A DNA stretch of 8,307 nt from Flavobacteriaceae bacterium (GCA_029245825.1 JAQWON010000072.1:1-8307), one strand, 5' to 3'; shown: positions 1-7,375, numbered from the stretch's first letter. Notes: generated from the letters alone by a model not told the origin. Translations and numbers: made by a program.

Positions 1-160
1 TATTAGTAACACTAGAAACATCCCAATTACCAATGTCTTGGTTGAAATCAGCAGCATCTCTAAACATTTCTTGCATGTTAGTAACGTTTGAGGTGTCCCA
101 TCCGCTAATGTCTTGGTTGAATGTGGCTCTGTTATTAAACATGTCTCTCATATCAGTTAT
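1..160 (-). repeat. Tandem 75-bp coding repeats (BspA/DUF285 units)
   Basis: Two complete 25-residue units (residues 94-118 and 119-143 of the surface protein) and the start of a third lie in this stretch. The 15-mer aatgtcttggttgaa on the plus strand begins at 32 and again at 107, exactly 75 bp apart, and encodes the conserved FNQDI core. The units differ at several other positions, so they are diverged protein repeats rather than fresh DNA duplications. The array continues out of the window. Confidence 0.85.
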
Positions 161-439
161 GCCTGTAGTACAAACGCAACTAAGATCTGGTGGTGTGTAT
201 TCTAAACCACCCGCATCAAAACTCCCTGTACCAGTGTCTCTTAATCTATTTAAAAATTGATTTATATCACCAGAATTAACTGCCCAATATGTCTTAGGTC
301 CTACAGTTCCTGAGTCACCAGGATCTTCTCCAGGACATTCAATAGTTACTCCGTTCGCGTTTAAAGAAAATTGCCCATAAGAGATCACCCCGCAAAGCAG
401 AAATAAAATCAGCAGTAATATGTTTTTACTCTTTCTCAT
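1..439 (-). CDS. BspA-like (DUF285) repeat surface protein, N-terminal part
   Basis: This is a partial gene: 146 codons are visible and the frame is still open at the left edge of the window. Residues 1-22 form a signal peptide (MRKSKN, then a leucine-rich core ending SYG before Q23), so the product should be exported. A spacer with Cys35, Cys88 and Cys90 follows. From residue 94 there are 25-residue repeats of the type VTNMxxMFxxxxxFNQDIxxWD, the hallmark of BspA-type leucine-rich-repeat proteins (DUF285). Such proteins are surface adhesin-like molecules, and in Bacteroidota they often end in a T9SS sorting domain, but that end lies outside the window. The ATG at 439 is the only start before an in-frame stop at 487-485. 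It overlaps the end of the upstream PorP/SprF-like gene by 14 bp, which suggests translational coupling. The family call is firm; the binding partner is unknown. Confidence 0.85.
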   Translation of the reverse strand, partial: MRKSKNILLLILFLLCGVISYGQFSLNANGVTIECPGEDPGDSGTVGPKTYWAVNSGDINQFLNRLRDTGTGSFDAGGLEYTPPDLSCVCTTGITDMRDMFNNRATFNQDISGWDTSNVTNMQEMFRDAADFNQDIGNWDVSSVTN

Positions 440-1370
440 CTTCTTGCTGTTCTGATTTATCTTCCTCTGGCTTAGCTTTTTTCTCTAGATTAATTCTAAC
501 CATAATCTCATGTGCTGGTTCTTTTGTTACATCACTAATTGAAGTGCTTGTAAACTCATATCCATATCCCCACTCAAATCCCCACTTGTTCTTTGAGGTG
601 ATAAAAACAGCCATGCTTTCATTGTTTGAATAACCTGCGCCAATGGATATTTTTTCCTTAAACGACAGGTCCACTGTTCCACTGAAAAGATTTGGACTAT
701 TGGGAATGGACCGATAGACTATCATCGGGTTTAAACTAATGTCTTTTAGCTTAATGCTTCCCCCTGCTGAGAAATGAAGGTAGGAATAATCACTGGCTGT
801 AGTTTCCCAGTCTTTAGTGTCTTCAAATCTCTTGTTATTAAAAATGCTTGGGACTCCTATGCCAAGAAAATAATTAGGCGCTTTGTAGTGCATCCCTACT
901 CCTATCACCGGTGTGAAATAACTCTTAATTACAGAGAGTGCAGGATTAAAATTATCATAAATACGTTCTATCCCATTAACATCAATGTTGTTATAAAACC
1001 CTCCGCCTTTAAGACCTAAATATAGAAAGCGATCATCTGTTAGTTGTAACTGATAATTATAATCAACGGTAAAGAAAGTTTTGTTCTCTACAAACACCCT
1101 ATCGTTTTGGGCAGTAAATCCCAGATGAACGTTTTTCTTTTTTGGCATGTGATAAATCAGATAATTTGTTCTTGGGGCTCCTTCTATATTTTTCCACTGG
1201 CTTCTGGTGTTAAATGATACACTAGCTCCATCAGTGCCTGTATAAGCGGGGTTATATATACTAAAACTTGTTCTATTAAATAAAAGGCTGCCCTCTTGAG
1301 CTAATAATGTAGAAGCCGGAGCAGTTATAAAAAACAAAAGGAAAATGCATGAATTCAGCTTTCCTAACAT
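426..1370 (-). CDS. PorP/SprF family type IX secretion membrane protein
   Basis: The 314-residue product resembles the PorP/SprF family of outer-membrane beta-barrel proteins. These work with the T9SS, and SprF-type members are needed to export or anchor particular surface adhesins. A signal peptide covers residues 1-24 (cleavage near LLA-Q25). The mature N terminus carries the family motif NPAYTG (residues 40-45). Alternating strands rich in aromatic and glycine residues follow (for example 112-126, 153-174 and 241-272), and the last strand ends at about residue 296 (HEIMVRINLE). An acidic and lysine-rich tail of about 18 residues (296-314) comes after it, which is unusual for a barrel protein. 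The start codon at 1370 directly precedes the hydrophobic signal. The gene is followed, with a 14-bp overlap, by the BspA-like gene, which is its likely secreted partner by analogy with sprB-sprF pairs. That partnership is inference. Confidence 0.87.
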   Translation of the reverse strand: MLGKLNSCIFLLFFITAPASTLLAQEGSLLFNRTSFSIYNPAYTGTDGASVSFNTRSQWKNIEGAPRTNYLIYHMPKKKNVHLGFTAQNDRVFVENKTFFTVDYNYQLQLTDDRFLYLGLKGGGFYNNIDVNGIERIYDNFNPALSVIKSYFTPVIGVGMHYKAPNYFLGIGVPSIFNNKRFEDTKDWETTASDYSYLHFSAGGSIKLKDISLNPMIVYRSIPNSPNLFSGTVDLSFKEKISIGAGYSNNESMAVFITSKNKWGFEWGYGYEFTSTSISDVTKEPAHEIMVRINLEKKAKPEEDKSEQQEDEKE

Positions 1371-1393
1371 TCTATTCCAATTTAAAAAGGTGT

Positions 1394-1412
1394 TAAATAT
1401 ACAAAAATGTAT
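1394..1412 (-). promoter_or_regulatory. Possible promoter and inverted repeat before the PorP/SprF-like gene
   Basis: Upstream of the gene starting at 1370, the minus strand has two overlapping 7-of-8 matches to the Bacteroidota -7 element TAnnTTTG: TATATTTA (1401-1394) and TACATTTT (1411-1404). No TTG lies 17-23 bp farther upstream. A perfect 5-bp inverted repeat with a 4-base spacer (ATACA-AAAA-TGTAT, 1399-1412) sits on the same spot and could be an operator. In AT-rich DNA both could be chance. The terminator just upstream means that some promoter is expected here. Confidence 0.25.
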
Positions 1413-1448
1413 GGCTTTTAATCATTTAATTAACTCCCTATTATAATA

Positions 1449-1478
1449 AAATGGGAAAGCAGAAAAACTTCCCCATTT
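1449..1478 (-). terminator. Hairpin terminator after the xylose operon
   Basis: On the minus strand AAATGGGGAAG pairs with CTTTCCCATTT, an 11-bp stem with one G-U pair and an 8-base loop (1467-1460). An A/T-rich stretch (TATTATAA) follows. It starts 16 bases after the stop codon of the MFS permease, as expected for an intrinsic terminator, and so separates the xylose genes from the PorP/SprF-like operon. The tail is not a pure T run, so termination efficiency is uncertain. Confidence 0.7.
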
Positions 1479-1494
1479 AATTAAATCATATAAC

Positions 1495-2652
1495 TTAATC
1501 TGCTTTGGATTGTTTCATTTCAAACAACAAACGAACTCCAAAGAGCACAATAAGTATAGCAGGAAGTAAAGCCATTCTATACAAGGTATCTGACCCGGAA
1601 GTATCCATATCCATTACGAATCCCATTGCCCAAAGAACTATAGCAACAGAGAACATTCCCAATCCACCCAACAAGGATAACCCAAGGGCGCCACTACTTG
1701 GAATTTTTTCAGCGACAAAGGATAGCATCGTAGGCCAAAAATAACATACTCCGACAGCAAAAACTGCTGCTGCTAAGAAAGAAGTAGCTCCAGTAGCAGA
1801 AGAGAGCCATATTAGTCCAAGGCAAGAAAAGATTGCTGAGAAAAAGAGCATTTTAGTAATGCTTAATCGGTGCACAATATCTCCGGCAAATAATCTTCCT
1901 ACCATCATGATTCCGTTAATAAAAGCCAACACTAGAATTGGGTTAGAAACCGTTTCTTCCAGCAAAGAGGAAATTCTTTGAGTCGTAGCCAGCTCAGTAG
2001 ATGCTGTTAGTAACATACAGAAACTAATGAACCAAAATAGGGGATTGACAAAGCATGCTTTTAACATATCAGAGTATGAAACACCACTTGAAACACGCTC
2101 AGTAGCTGGAAATTTTTGACCCCAGAATAGATAGATATAGATGATTACTGGAATAAATAAAGTTCCAACCAAAATCATCCAACTCATTCCCATTAAATCA
2201 ACAATCAAATAAGCTAAAATACTTCCTATAAGTACTCCGCCGGGAAACCAAACATGAAAACGATTTAACATTTTAGTTTTTTCATTCGGATAAAGGGTTG
2301 CAATCAGAGGATTACATGCTGCCTCAACCATTCCGTTTCCAATTCCTATAAGTAGAGTGCCTGTGAATAGCATTCCAAAATCTCTAGCGAATAAGGTCAA
2401 TACAATTCCTGTTACATGACCTATAATGGCAAGGTTCATAATTTTTTTCATCCCAAAAAGATCTACTAAAAACCCTCCTATGATCATTGCCAATGTAAAT
2501 CCGTAAAAAGCAGGACCAAAGGCAATACCAATTTGTTCAAGTGTTAAGCCATAATCGTTGTTAAAAACTAGTTCAATCTTTGCCCGAACAGCAAAAGTCA
2601 TTGCAGTTGCTATTAGTGCAAAACAACTTGCATTAAATAATCTTGAGTTCAT
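1495..2652 (-). CDS. MFS sugar permease of the xylose operon
   Basis: This is a 385-residue integral inner-membrane protein of the major facilitator superfamily with about twelve predicted membrane segments (roughly 7-23, 42-63, 72-90, 94-115, 133-152, 157-177, 202-218, 237-258, 265-284, 289-308, 320-344, 357-377). The TM2-TM3 loop GGFLVDLFGMKK (59-70) is a variant of MFS motif A. The stretch with NPLIATLYP (114-122) and LNRFHVWFPGG (129-139) resembles proton-coupled sugar permeases of the FHS (fucose/glucose) group more than the classical xylose symporter XylE, which is about 100 residues longer. It lies 55 bp downstream of xylA and is the last gene before the terminator, so D-xylose or a xylose-containing sugar is the likely substrate. 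That specificity is inferred from context only. Confidence 0.8.
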   Translation of the reverse strand: MNSRLFNASCFALIATAMTFAVRAKIELVFNNDYGLTLEQIGIAFGPAFYGFTLAMIIGGFLVDLFGMKKIMNLAIIGHVTGIVLTLFARDFGMLFTGTLLIGIGNGMVEAACNPLIATLYPNEKTKMLNRFHVWFPGGVLIGSILAYLIVDLMGMSWMILVGTLFIPVIIYIYLFWGQKFPATERVSSGVSYSDMLKACFVNPLFWFISFCMLLTASTELATTQRISSLLEETVSNPILVLAFINGIMMVGRLFAGDIVHRLSITKMLFFSAIFSCLGLIWLSSATGATSFLAAAVFAVGVCYFWPTMLSFVAEKIPSSGALGLSLLGGLGMFSVAIVLWAMGFVMDMDTSGSDTLYRMALLPAILIVLFGVRLLFEMKQSKAD

Positions 2653-2707
2653 AATTTTATTTTGTTTGTTACTAGCTCCAATTTAAAAATAAATCTTGGT
2701 ATAATTA

Positions 2708-4021
2708 CTAAAAACTATTAGCTAAAATACTCTCATAGAGTTCTTGCTTGCCACTTGTTTTAGGAAAATTAGTTTGTCCAAGACCAATTTTATACAAATC
2801 CTTAATAGACAATTCCCCATTTTCAAACCCCTTTCCATTACCACTATCATAAGACTTATAGCGCTCTTCTAGCATTTTAGAGTACGGAGTGTTCGTTAAA
2901 ATGTGTTCTGAAGCAATTAAAGCTCTAGCAAAAATATCTGCTCCTTGGATATGTGCTATAAACAAATCCTCAAGATCAGTAGAATTTCTTCTCACTTTAG
3001 CATCAAAATTTATTCCGCCTCCTTTTAGTCCTCCTGATTTGAGAAAGACAAGCATTGCTTCGATAGATTCATATAGGTTAATTGAGAACTGGTCTGTGTC
3101 CCATCCATTTTGATAATCTCCTCGATTAGCATCAATACTTCCAAGCATTCCGGCATTTGCTGCTACTTGAAGTTCATGCTGAAAAGTGTGTTGTGCTAGT
3201 GTAGCATGATTGACCTCAATATTTAATTTAAAATGATCTTGTAATCCACTTTGATTTAAAAATCCTACAACCGTTGCAGCGTCAAAATCATATTGATGCT
3301 TGGTAGGTTCTGAGGGTTTAGGTTCAATAAAAAAATTACCCTTAAATCCCTGTTGCTTAGAATATTCAACCATTTTGTTAAAAAAAACTGCTAAATGATC
3401 AAGCTCTCGCTTCATATCAGTATTTAAAAGTGACAAATAACCTTCTCTTCCTCCCCAGAAAACATAGTTTTCCGCTCCCAATTCCATCGAAGCGTCAAAG
3501 GCAATTTTTATTTGTGCTGCTGCTCTAGAGGCAATTCTAAAATCTGGATTGGTAATAGCACCATTCATGTATACAGGATTTGAAAAACAATTAGCTGTGC
3601 CCCACAAAACCTTAATTCCAGTTTCTTTTTGTTTCCCTTTGATATAGTCTAAGATTTGGGAAATTCTTTTTTCAGTCTCTAGAAGAGTTGATGCCTCTTG
3701 TATCAAATCAATGTCATGAAAACAGAAATAATCAAAGCCCATTTTTTGAAGAAATTCAAAAGCGGCATCAGCTCTATTTTTAGCTTGTTTTAAAACATCT
3801 GTTTCTTGATTCCAAGGATAAAGGTTGGTTAATCTTCCAAAAGGATCAGTGCCGTTGTCATTCATACTGTGCCAATAGCACATTGCAAATTTGAAGTGAT
3901 CTCTTAAGGATTTTCCCATAACCATCCTATTAGCATCGTAGTATTTATATGCTAAGGGATTATCAGATTCTTTTCCCTCAAATTTTATGCTGTTAATATT
4001 TTTAAAGTAGTCTTGTTGCAT
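2708..4021 (-). CDS. xylA: Xylose isomerase
   Basis: The enzyme interconverts D-xylose and D-xylulose in the cytoplasm with two divalent metal ions. At 437 residues it has the usual length of class II xylose isomerases (the E. coli enzyme is 440). The catalytic pair is present in FHDID (His102, Asp105). The substrate and metal ligands can all be placed: Glu233 and Lys235 in IEPKPSEP, Glu269 and His272 in NIEVNHATL, Asp297 in GSIDANRGD, Asp308 and Asp310 in GWDTDQF, and Asp340 in NFDAKVRR. Each lies one residue after its E. coli counterpart. Trp140 in VLWGTAN is also retained. The start codon comes one base after the xylB stop (TAA-A-ATG), so the two are almost certainly one transcript with coupled translation. 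No damage is visible, and the assignment is firm. Confidence 0.98.
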   Translation of the reverse strand: MQQDYFKNINSIKFEGKESDNPLAYKYYDANRMVMGKSLRDHFKFAMCYWHSMNDNGTDPFGRLTNLYPWNQETDVLKQAKNRADAAFEFLQKMGFDYFCFHDIDLIQEASTLLETEKRISQILDYIKGKQKETGIKVLWGTANCFSNPVYMNGAITNPDFRIASRAAAQIKIAFDASMELGAENYVFWGGREGYLSLLNTDMKRELDHLAVFFNKMVEYSKQQGFKGNFFIEPKPSEPTKHQYDFDAATVVGFLNQSGLQDHFKLNIEVNHATLAQHTFQHELQVAANAGMLGSIDANRGDYQNGWDTDQFSINLYESIEAMLVFLKSGGLKGGGINFDAKVRRNSTDLEDLFIAHIQGADIFARALIASEHILTNTPYSKMLEERYKSYDSGNGKGFENGELSIKDLYKIGLGQTNFPKTSGKQELYESILANSF

Positions 4022-4022
4022 T

Positions 4023-5492
4023 TTAAATTAAATTATTTGTTAATTGATTTTTCCAATTTTCATAAGCCTTATAGTATTTATCATAAGAATTTACGTTAGG
4101 CCTAATGGTTTTAGTTACTTTTATTTTTTCCTCCTCAGTTTCCTTATTGAGTTTGTAAATACTTGCTTTAGCCGCCCCTTCAGCTCCTGTTGCCTCTAGC
4201 ATTTCAATAGAAACTCCCAAAGTGTTTGCAATGGTTTTTGAAAATTCATCTGATAAAAATAAGTTATCATTTCCCACTTTTAGTTGCTCAATCATTACAC
4301 CGTCATTTTTTAAAATTTCAATTCCATAGATAAGAGCAAAAGCAATTCCTTCAAGAGCGGCTCTAACCATGTGGTTATTATCATGAATATTAAAGTTTAT
4401 ATTACTTATATGACCATTTAAATTCTTGTTATCAAGCATCCTCTCCGCTCCGTTACCAAAGGGAAAAACCATTAGTCCATTGCTTCCAACTGGAACATCT
4501 ATAGCCATATGGTTTAATTTTTCATATCCCAAAGATCCCATAAGTTGGTGTAACCATCGGTACTGAATTCCTGCACCATTTAAATTAAGCAATTTCCCAA
4601 AAGTTTTCTCATGACTTTGATAATTTAAGTGGGCAAAAGTATTTACCCTAGTAAGCTCATTTCCGGAGAATTTATCTGTCAAGGCATAAACTACCCCAGA
4701 TGTTCCTGCAGTAGCAACAACATCTCCTGAATTTCTTGCTCCTAGAGTGAAGGCATTGTTGGGTTGATCACCTGCACGATAAGTCACTGGTATTCCTATA
4801 GGCAAACCTGTGGATTCACTTGCTTTCTTTGAAACTTTGGCCTGCTCTTCGAAATTGGGAACTATCTCAGGAACAAGACTTTGATCAATTTTATAATGCT
4901 TAAAAAGAGCTTCCGAAGGCGAATCATTTTTAAAGTCCCAAAATATTCCCTCAGAGAGTCCATTAATAGTTGTTTGTGTTTCACCTGTTAGTTTAGCTAC
5001 CAAAAAGTCTCCAGGAAACATAAACTTATGTGTTTTTTCATACAAGGATGGTTCGTTTTCAATTACCCAAGCCAATTTGGAAGCAGTAAAATTCCCTGGG
5101 GAATTAAGTAAATGCTCTTTACAATAATATCTACCAAGACTTTCAAAAGCTTTTTGACCATAAGACGTGGCACGACTATCACACCAAATTATTGACTTTC
5201 TTAAAACATTTAGGTCTTTATCAACTAAAACTAATCCATGCATTTGATAGGAAATCCCTATGCTGGTTATTTGATCTGGGTTAATATCTGCTTTTTTGAT
5301 CAAGGACTTGGTTGCCTTGCACAAATATTCCCACCACAGTAAAGGATCTTGTTCAGCCCAACCAATATTGTGAGCCATTATGGGAATTTCAACCTCAGGT
5401 ACTCTTTCTACAGCTAAAGATTTTCCAGACTCAATATCAAAAAGAGCTGCTTTAACAAAAGAAGTTCCTATGTCGTATCCTATAGAAATCAT
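4023..5492 (-). CDS. xylB: Xylulokinase
   Basis: This FGGY-family kinase phosphorylates D-xylulose with ATP to xylulose-5-phosphate, which feeds the pentose phosphate pathway. Its 489 residues match the family length (484 in E. coli). The N-terminal phosphate-binding strand GYDIGTS holds Asp7. QMHG (83-86) is the substrate-binding motif typical of xylulokinases. The catalytic base is Asp242 in AGDQPNNAF. The second-domain ATP-binding segment TAGTSG (261-266), the loop LNGAGIQYRWL (304-314) and GAEGAAKAS (436-444) follow in order. It is the first gene of the xylose set, and xylA follows after one base. Its ATG is immediately preceded by TAATAA rather than a Shine-Dalgarno site, which is common in Bacteroidota. 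Glycerol and ribulose kinases share the fold, but the QMHG motif and neighbouring xylA make xylulokinase the clear choice. Confidence 0.96.
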   Translation of the reverse strand: MISIGYDIGTSFVKAALFDIESGKSLAVERVPEVEIPIMAHNIGWAEQDPLLWWEYLCKATKSLIKKADINPDQITSIGISYQMHGLVLVDKDLNVLRKSIIWCDSRATSYGQKAFESLGRYYCKEHLLNSPGNFTASKLAWVIENEPSLYEKTHKFMFPGDFLVAKLTGETQTTINGLSEGIFWDFKNDSPSEALFKHYKIDQSLVPEIVPNFEEQAKVSKKASESTGLPIGIPVTYRAGDQPNNAFTLGARNSGDVVATAGTSGVVYALTDKFSGNELTRVNTFAHLNYQSHEKTFGKLLNLNGAGIQYRWLHQLMGSLGYEKLNHMAIDVPVGSNGLMVFPFGNGAERMLDNKNLNGHISNINFNIHDNNHMVRAALEGIAFALIYGIEILKNDGVMIEQLKVGNDNLFLSDEFSKTIANTLGVSIEMLEATGAEGAAKASIYKLNKETEEEKIKVTKTIRPNVNSYDKYYKAYENWKNQLTNNLI

Positions 5493-5495
5493 TTA

Positions 5496-5552
5496 TTACA
5501 TAATGCTTTTAAAGTATTTTCTTGTTTCATCTATTTCCCAATAGAGCATCAT
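5496..5552 (-). other. xylB leader with tiny upstream reading frames and a small hairpin
   Basis: The 81-bp gap before xylB contains two short overlapping frames on the minus strand. One has 18 codons (MMLYWEIDETRKYFKSIM), starts at 5552 and stops at 5496, four bases before the xylB ATG. The other has 13 codons (MKQENTLKALCNK), starts at 5530, and its TGA overlaps the xylB ATG as ATGA. A 6-bp stem with a GGGA loop (TCTATT/AATAGA, 5545-5530) lies at the start of the second frame. These could be leader peptides, or the remains of a lost gene, or chance. None has supporting evidence beyond the sequence and position. Confidence 0.2.
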
Positions 5553-5573
5553 CAAAAACTATTCACTTTTATT

Positions 5574-7175
5574 TTAATTGTCCTTACTCAGGCTTTTTAT
5601 CTTTTTCAGTAAATTTTTACCTGTAACAGCACTAGCTGTTATCAGTCCAGCAAAAAGAGCTCCTCCAACTCCTGCAGTAACTATATCTTGTCCAGTTAAA
5701 AACAAGTTTTTTATCTCTGTTCTTGGTCTTAAAAAACTTTGATTAAACCTATTTGGATCATGATCAATTCCATATAATTCCCCTTTTTTATAGTTTACAA
5801 AATTCTTAGTTGAAAGAGGGGTTGAAAGTTCATAGTGATCAACTTTTCCTTTCAGATGTGGTAGGTGTTTATATAAATATTCTAAAAGTCTCTTTGAGAT
5901 AATTTCTTTAAGCTTTTCATAATCATTTCCTCTTTTCATCCATTTGGTGCTTTTCCATTTAGAAAATAATTCAAAGGGAAGAAGTGTTATTATATCGATA
6001 GTGCTTTTGCCAGGATATCTATCATCCCAAGAAGGATCTTTAGATGAAGGAAAGGAAATATAAACCAAAGGAAAAGGGGCGTTAAAATTGTAAAGGTAGT
6101 CATTAACACATTTATCATGATCTCCTTTATCTGGATATATCCATAGATTAGATTTTGGAAGTTTTAGCTCTTTAGAAGATCCATTCAGTCCTATATAAAG
6201 GCATCCATGAGCTACAGAAGGCTTTACTTTGTTTAATCTAGATTCGAATTCATATTTTTTCTTAATATCAGAAGGAATCAATTTTTTATATGTGTTAAAA
6301 ATACCTGTTCCGCTAATTATAGTTTTTGCATAAATCTCTTTCCCATCATTCATCTTGACTCCTATGGCTACATTTTTTTTTATTATAATGTTTTTGACCT
6401 CTGCACTGACAAGAATAGTTCCTGATGCTTTCTTAATTACAGGATAAATTGTATCTAAAATTTTTGAAGAACCTCCAATAGGAAAACTACCCCCTCCTAA
6501 GTAATGTTTTACTACAGAAGCATGCATTGCGAAACTACTCTTCTTTGGGGTCAGCCCATAATCACCATATTGAGCTGTAAGCAGCTTTATTAAATCTTCG
6601 TTTTTTGTTAAACTACTTATAACATCATAAGTCGTCTGATTAGAATATTTTAAGTACTCTTTTTTCATAAAGCCTCCAAGTATTTTATCAATAAATTTTG
6701 GGAGAACCTTACTTGCATAAAATTTACCCATAGACTTACTTGATGCAAATACTAGATTAATGTATTTATCTATTGCCTCTTTTTCATTTGGGAAATATTG
6801 ATATATTTTATTTTTAAAATTTTCAACTCCTTTTATAAAATCATATGATTTATCTCCAATGATTATTCTATCGTATACCCTTCCCATATCTGCCCACTCC
6901 AGTTTAGAATTAGTGATATAATCGAAAAGTATTCGTATTGGACTATTTTTTCTTTGCACTTCTCCTATATAATGAATTCCTACATCCCATTCATATCCTC
7001 TTCTTTTAAACACGTGGGTAAAACCACCTGCGGTATAGTGTCTCTCTAAAATAAGCACTTTCTTTCCTTCTTTTGCCAGAATTGAAGCAGCTGACAAACA
7101 ACCTATCCCAGAACCTATCATCAATACATCATAACTGTCTTCAAGGACATATTTTTTTTTATAGGACTGTATCAT
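5574..7175 (-). CDS. RetSat/CrtI-like FAD-dependent oxidoreductase
   Basis: The 533-residue flavoprotein belongs to the family that includes phytoene desaturases, carotenoid isomerases (CrtISO) and all-trans-retinol 13,14-reductase (RetSat). These enzymes desaturate, saturate or isomerise polyene lipids. The N-terminal Rossmann fold is clear: beta strand DVLMI, then GSGIGC (21-26), helix, second strand VLILE with ribose-binding Glu44. The stretch ERHYTAGGFTHVF and DVGIHYIGEV (residues 44-73) resembles RetSat-like members. The C-terminal FAD-binding segment LFLTGQDIVTAGVGGALFAG (491-510) closes the fold. In the GxGxxG motif the last glycine is replaced by Cys26. The substrate is not known: no crtB, crtE or other carotenoid gene is nearby. 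It lies 81 bp upstream of xylB on the same strand without a clear terminator, so read-through into the xylose genes is possible. The start at 7175 leaves about 15 residues before the first strand, which is usual. Confidence 0.85.
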   Translation of the reverse strand: MIQSYKKKYVLEDSYDVLMIGSGIGCLSAASILAKEGKKVLILERHYTAGGFTHVFKRRGYEWDVGIHYIGEVQRKNSPIRILFDYITNSKLEWADMGRVYDRIIIGDKSYDFIKGVENFKNKIYQYFPNEKEAIDKYINLVFASSKSMGKFYASKVLPKFIDKILGGFMKKEYLKYSNQTTYDVISSLTKNEDLIKLLTAQYGDYGLTPKKSSFAMHASVVKHYLGGGSFPIGGSSKILDTIYPVIKKASGTILVSAEVKNIIIKKNVAIGVKMNDGKEIYAKTIISGTGIFNTYKKLIPSDIKKKYEFESRLNKVKPSVAHGCLYIGLNGSSKELKLPKSNLWIYPDKGDHDKCVNDYLYNFNAPFPLVYISFPSSKDPSWDDRYPGKSTIDIITLLPFELFSKWKSTKWMKRGNDYEKLKEIISKRLLEYLYKHLPHLKGKVDHYELSTPLSTKNFVNYKKGELYGIDHDPNRFNQSFLRPRTEIKNLFLTGQDIVTAGVGGALFAGLITASAVTGKNLLKKIKSLSKDN

Positions 7176-7194
7176 TCTATCTATAAATTTATAT

Positions 7195-7222
7195 TAAAGG
7201 TAAAAAAACACTACTAAACCAA
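7195..7222 (-). promoter_or_regulatory. Putative promoter of the oxidoreductase gene
   Basis: On the minus strand TTG (7222-7220) is followed, after 17 bases, by TACCTTTA (7202-7195), a 7-of-8 match to the Bacteroidota -7 element TAnnTTTG. The spacing is within the reported 17-23 range. Transcription would begin near 7189, giving a leader of about 14 bases before the ATG at 7175. The evidence is sequence resemblance only. Confidence 0.4.
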
Positions 7223-7260
7223 TATCATTAATTTAGATGTACCTGAAGAGAAAAGTTTGT

Positions 7261-7268
7261 TAAATTTG
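7261..7268 (+). promoter_or_regulatory. Possible -7 element for the methyltransferase gene
   Basis: TAAATTTG is a perfect match to the Bacteroidota -7 consensus TAnnTTTG and lies in the divergent intergenic region, 107 bp before the methyltransferase start. No TTG occurs 17-23 bp upstream of it, so the promoter call is weak. The rest of the 200-bp gap (7176-7375) shows nothing else I can name. Confidence 0.3.
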
Positions 7269-7375
7269 ACCCTTAAACAAACAAGTTAAATAGTCTGGTG
7301 TTAAAAAGTGGTTTCAGTCTATACAAATAGTTTAATAAAAGATCTGTAAACCTGATCACAAATTAATTTTTTGAG

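Noticed and set aside
1..160. 75-bp periodic sequence considered as CRISPR or satellite DNA
   Set aside because: The period is exactly 25 codons, the frame is kept, and the encoded FNQDI/WD pattern is the known DUF285 protein repeat.
33..260. Plus-strand open frame of 75 codons
   Set aside because: It lies antisense to the BspA-like repeats; the minus frame has a signal peptide and family repeats, so this is a shadow.
373..439. Lipoprotein signal in the BspA-like protein (Cys16)
   Set aside because: The residue before Cys16 is Leu, and the core continues to SYG-Q23; an ordinary signal peptidase I site fits better.
774..1019. Plus-strand open frame of 81 codons
   Set aside because: It is antisense to the PorP/SprF-like gene and has no domain-like pattern.
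1505..1744. Plus-strand open frame of 79 codons
   Set aside because: It is antisense to the well-supported MFS permease.
2889..3113. Plus-strand open frame of 74 codons
   Set aside because: It is antisense to xylA, whose catalytic and metal-binding residues (Asp297, Asp308, Asp310, Asp340) are encoded in this stretch or just beside it.
5530..5545. Hairpin before xylB considered as a terminator of the oxidoreductase gene
   Set aside because: The stem is only 6 bp and no T-rich tract follows it on the minus strand.
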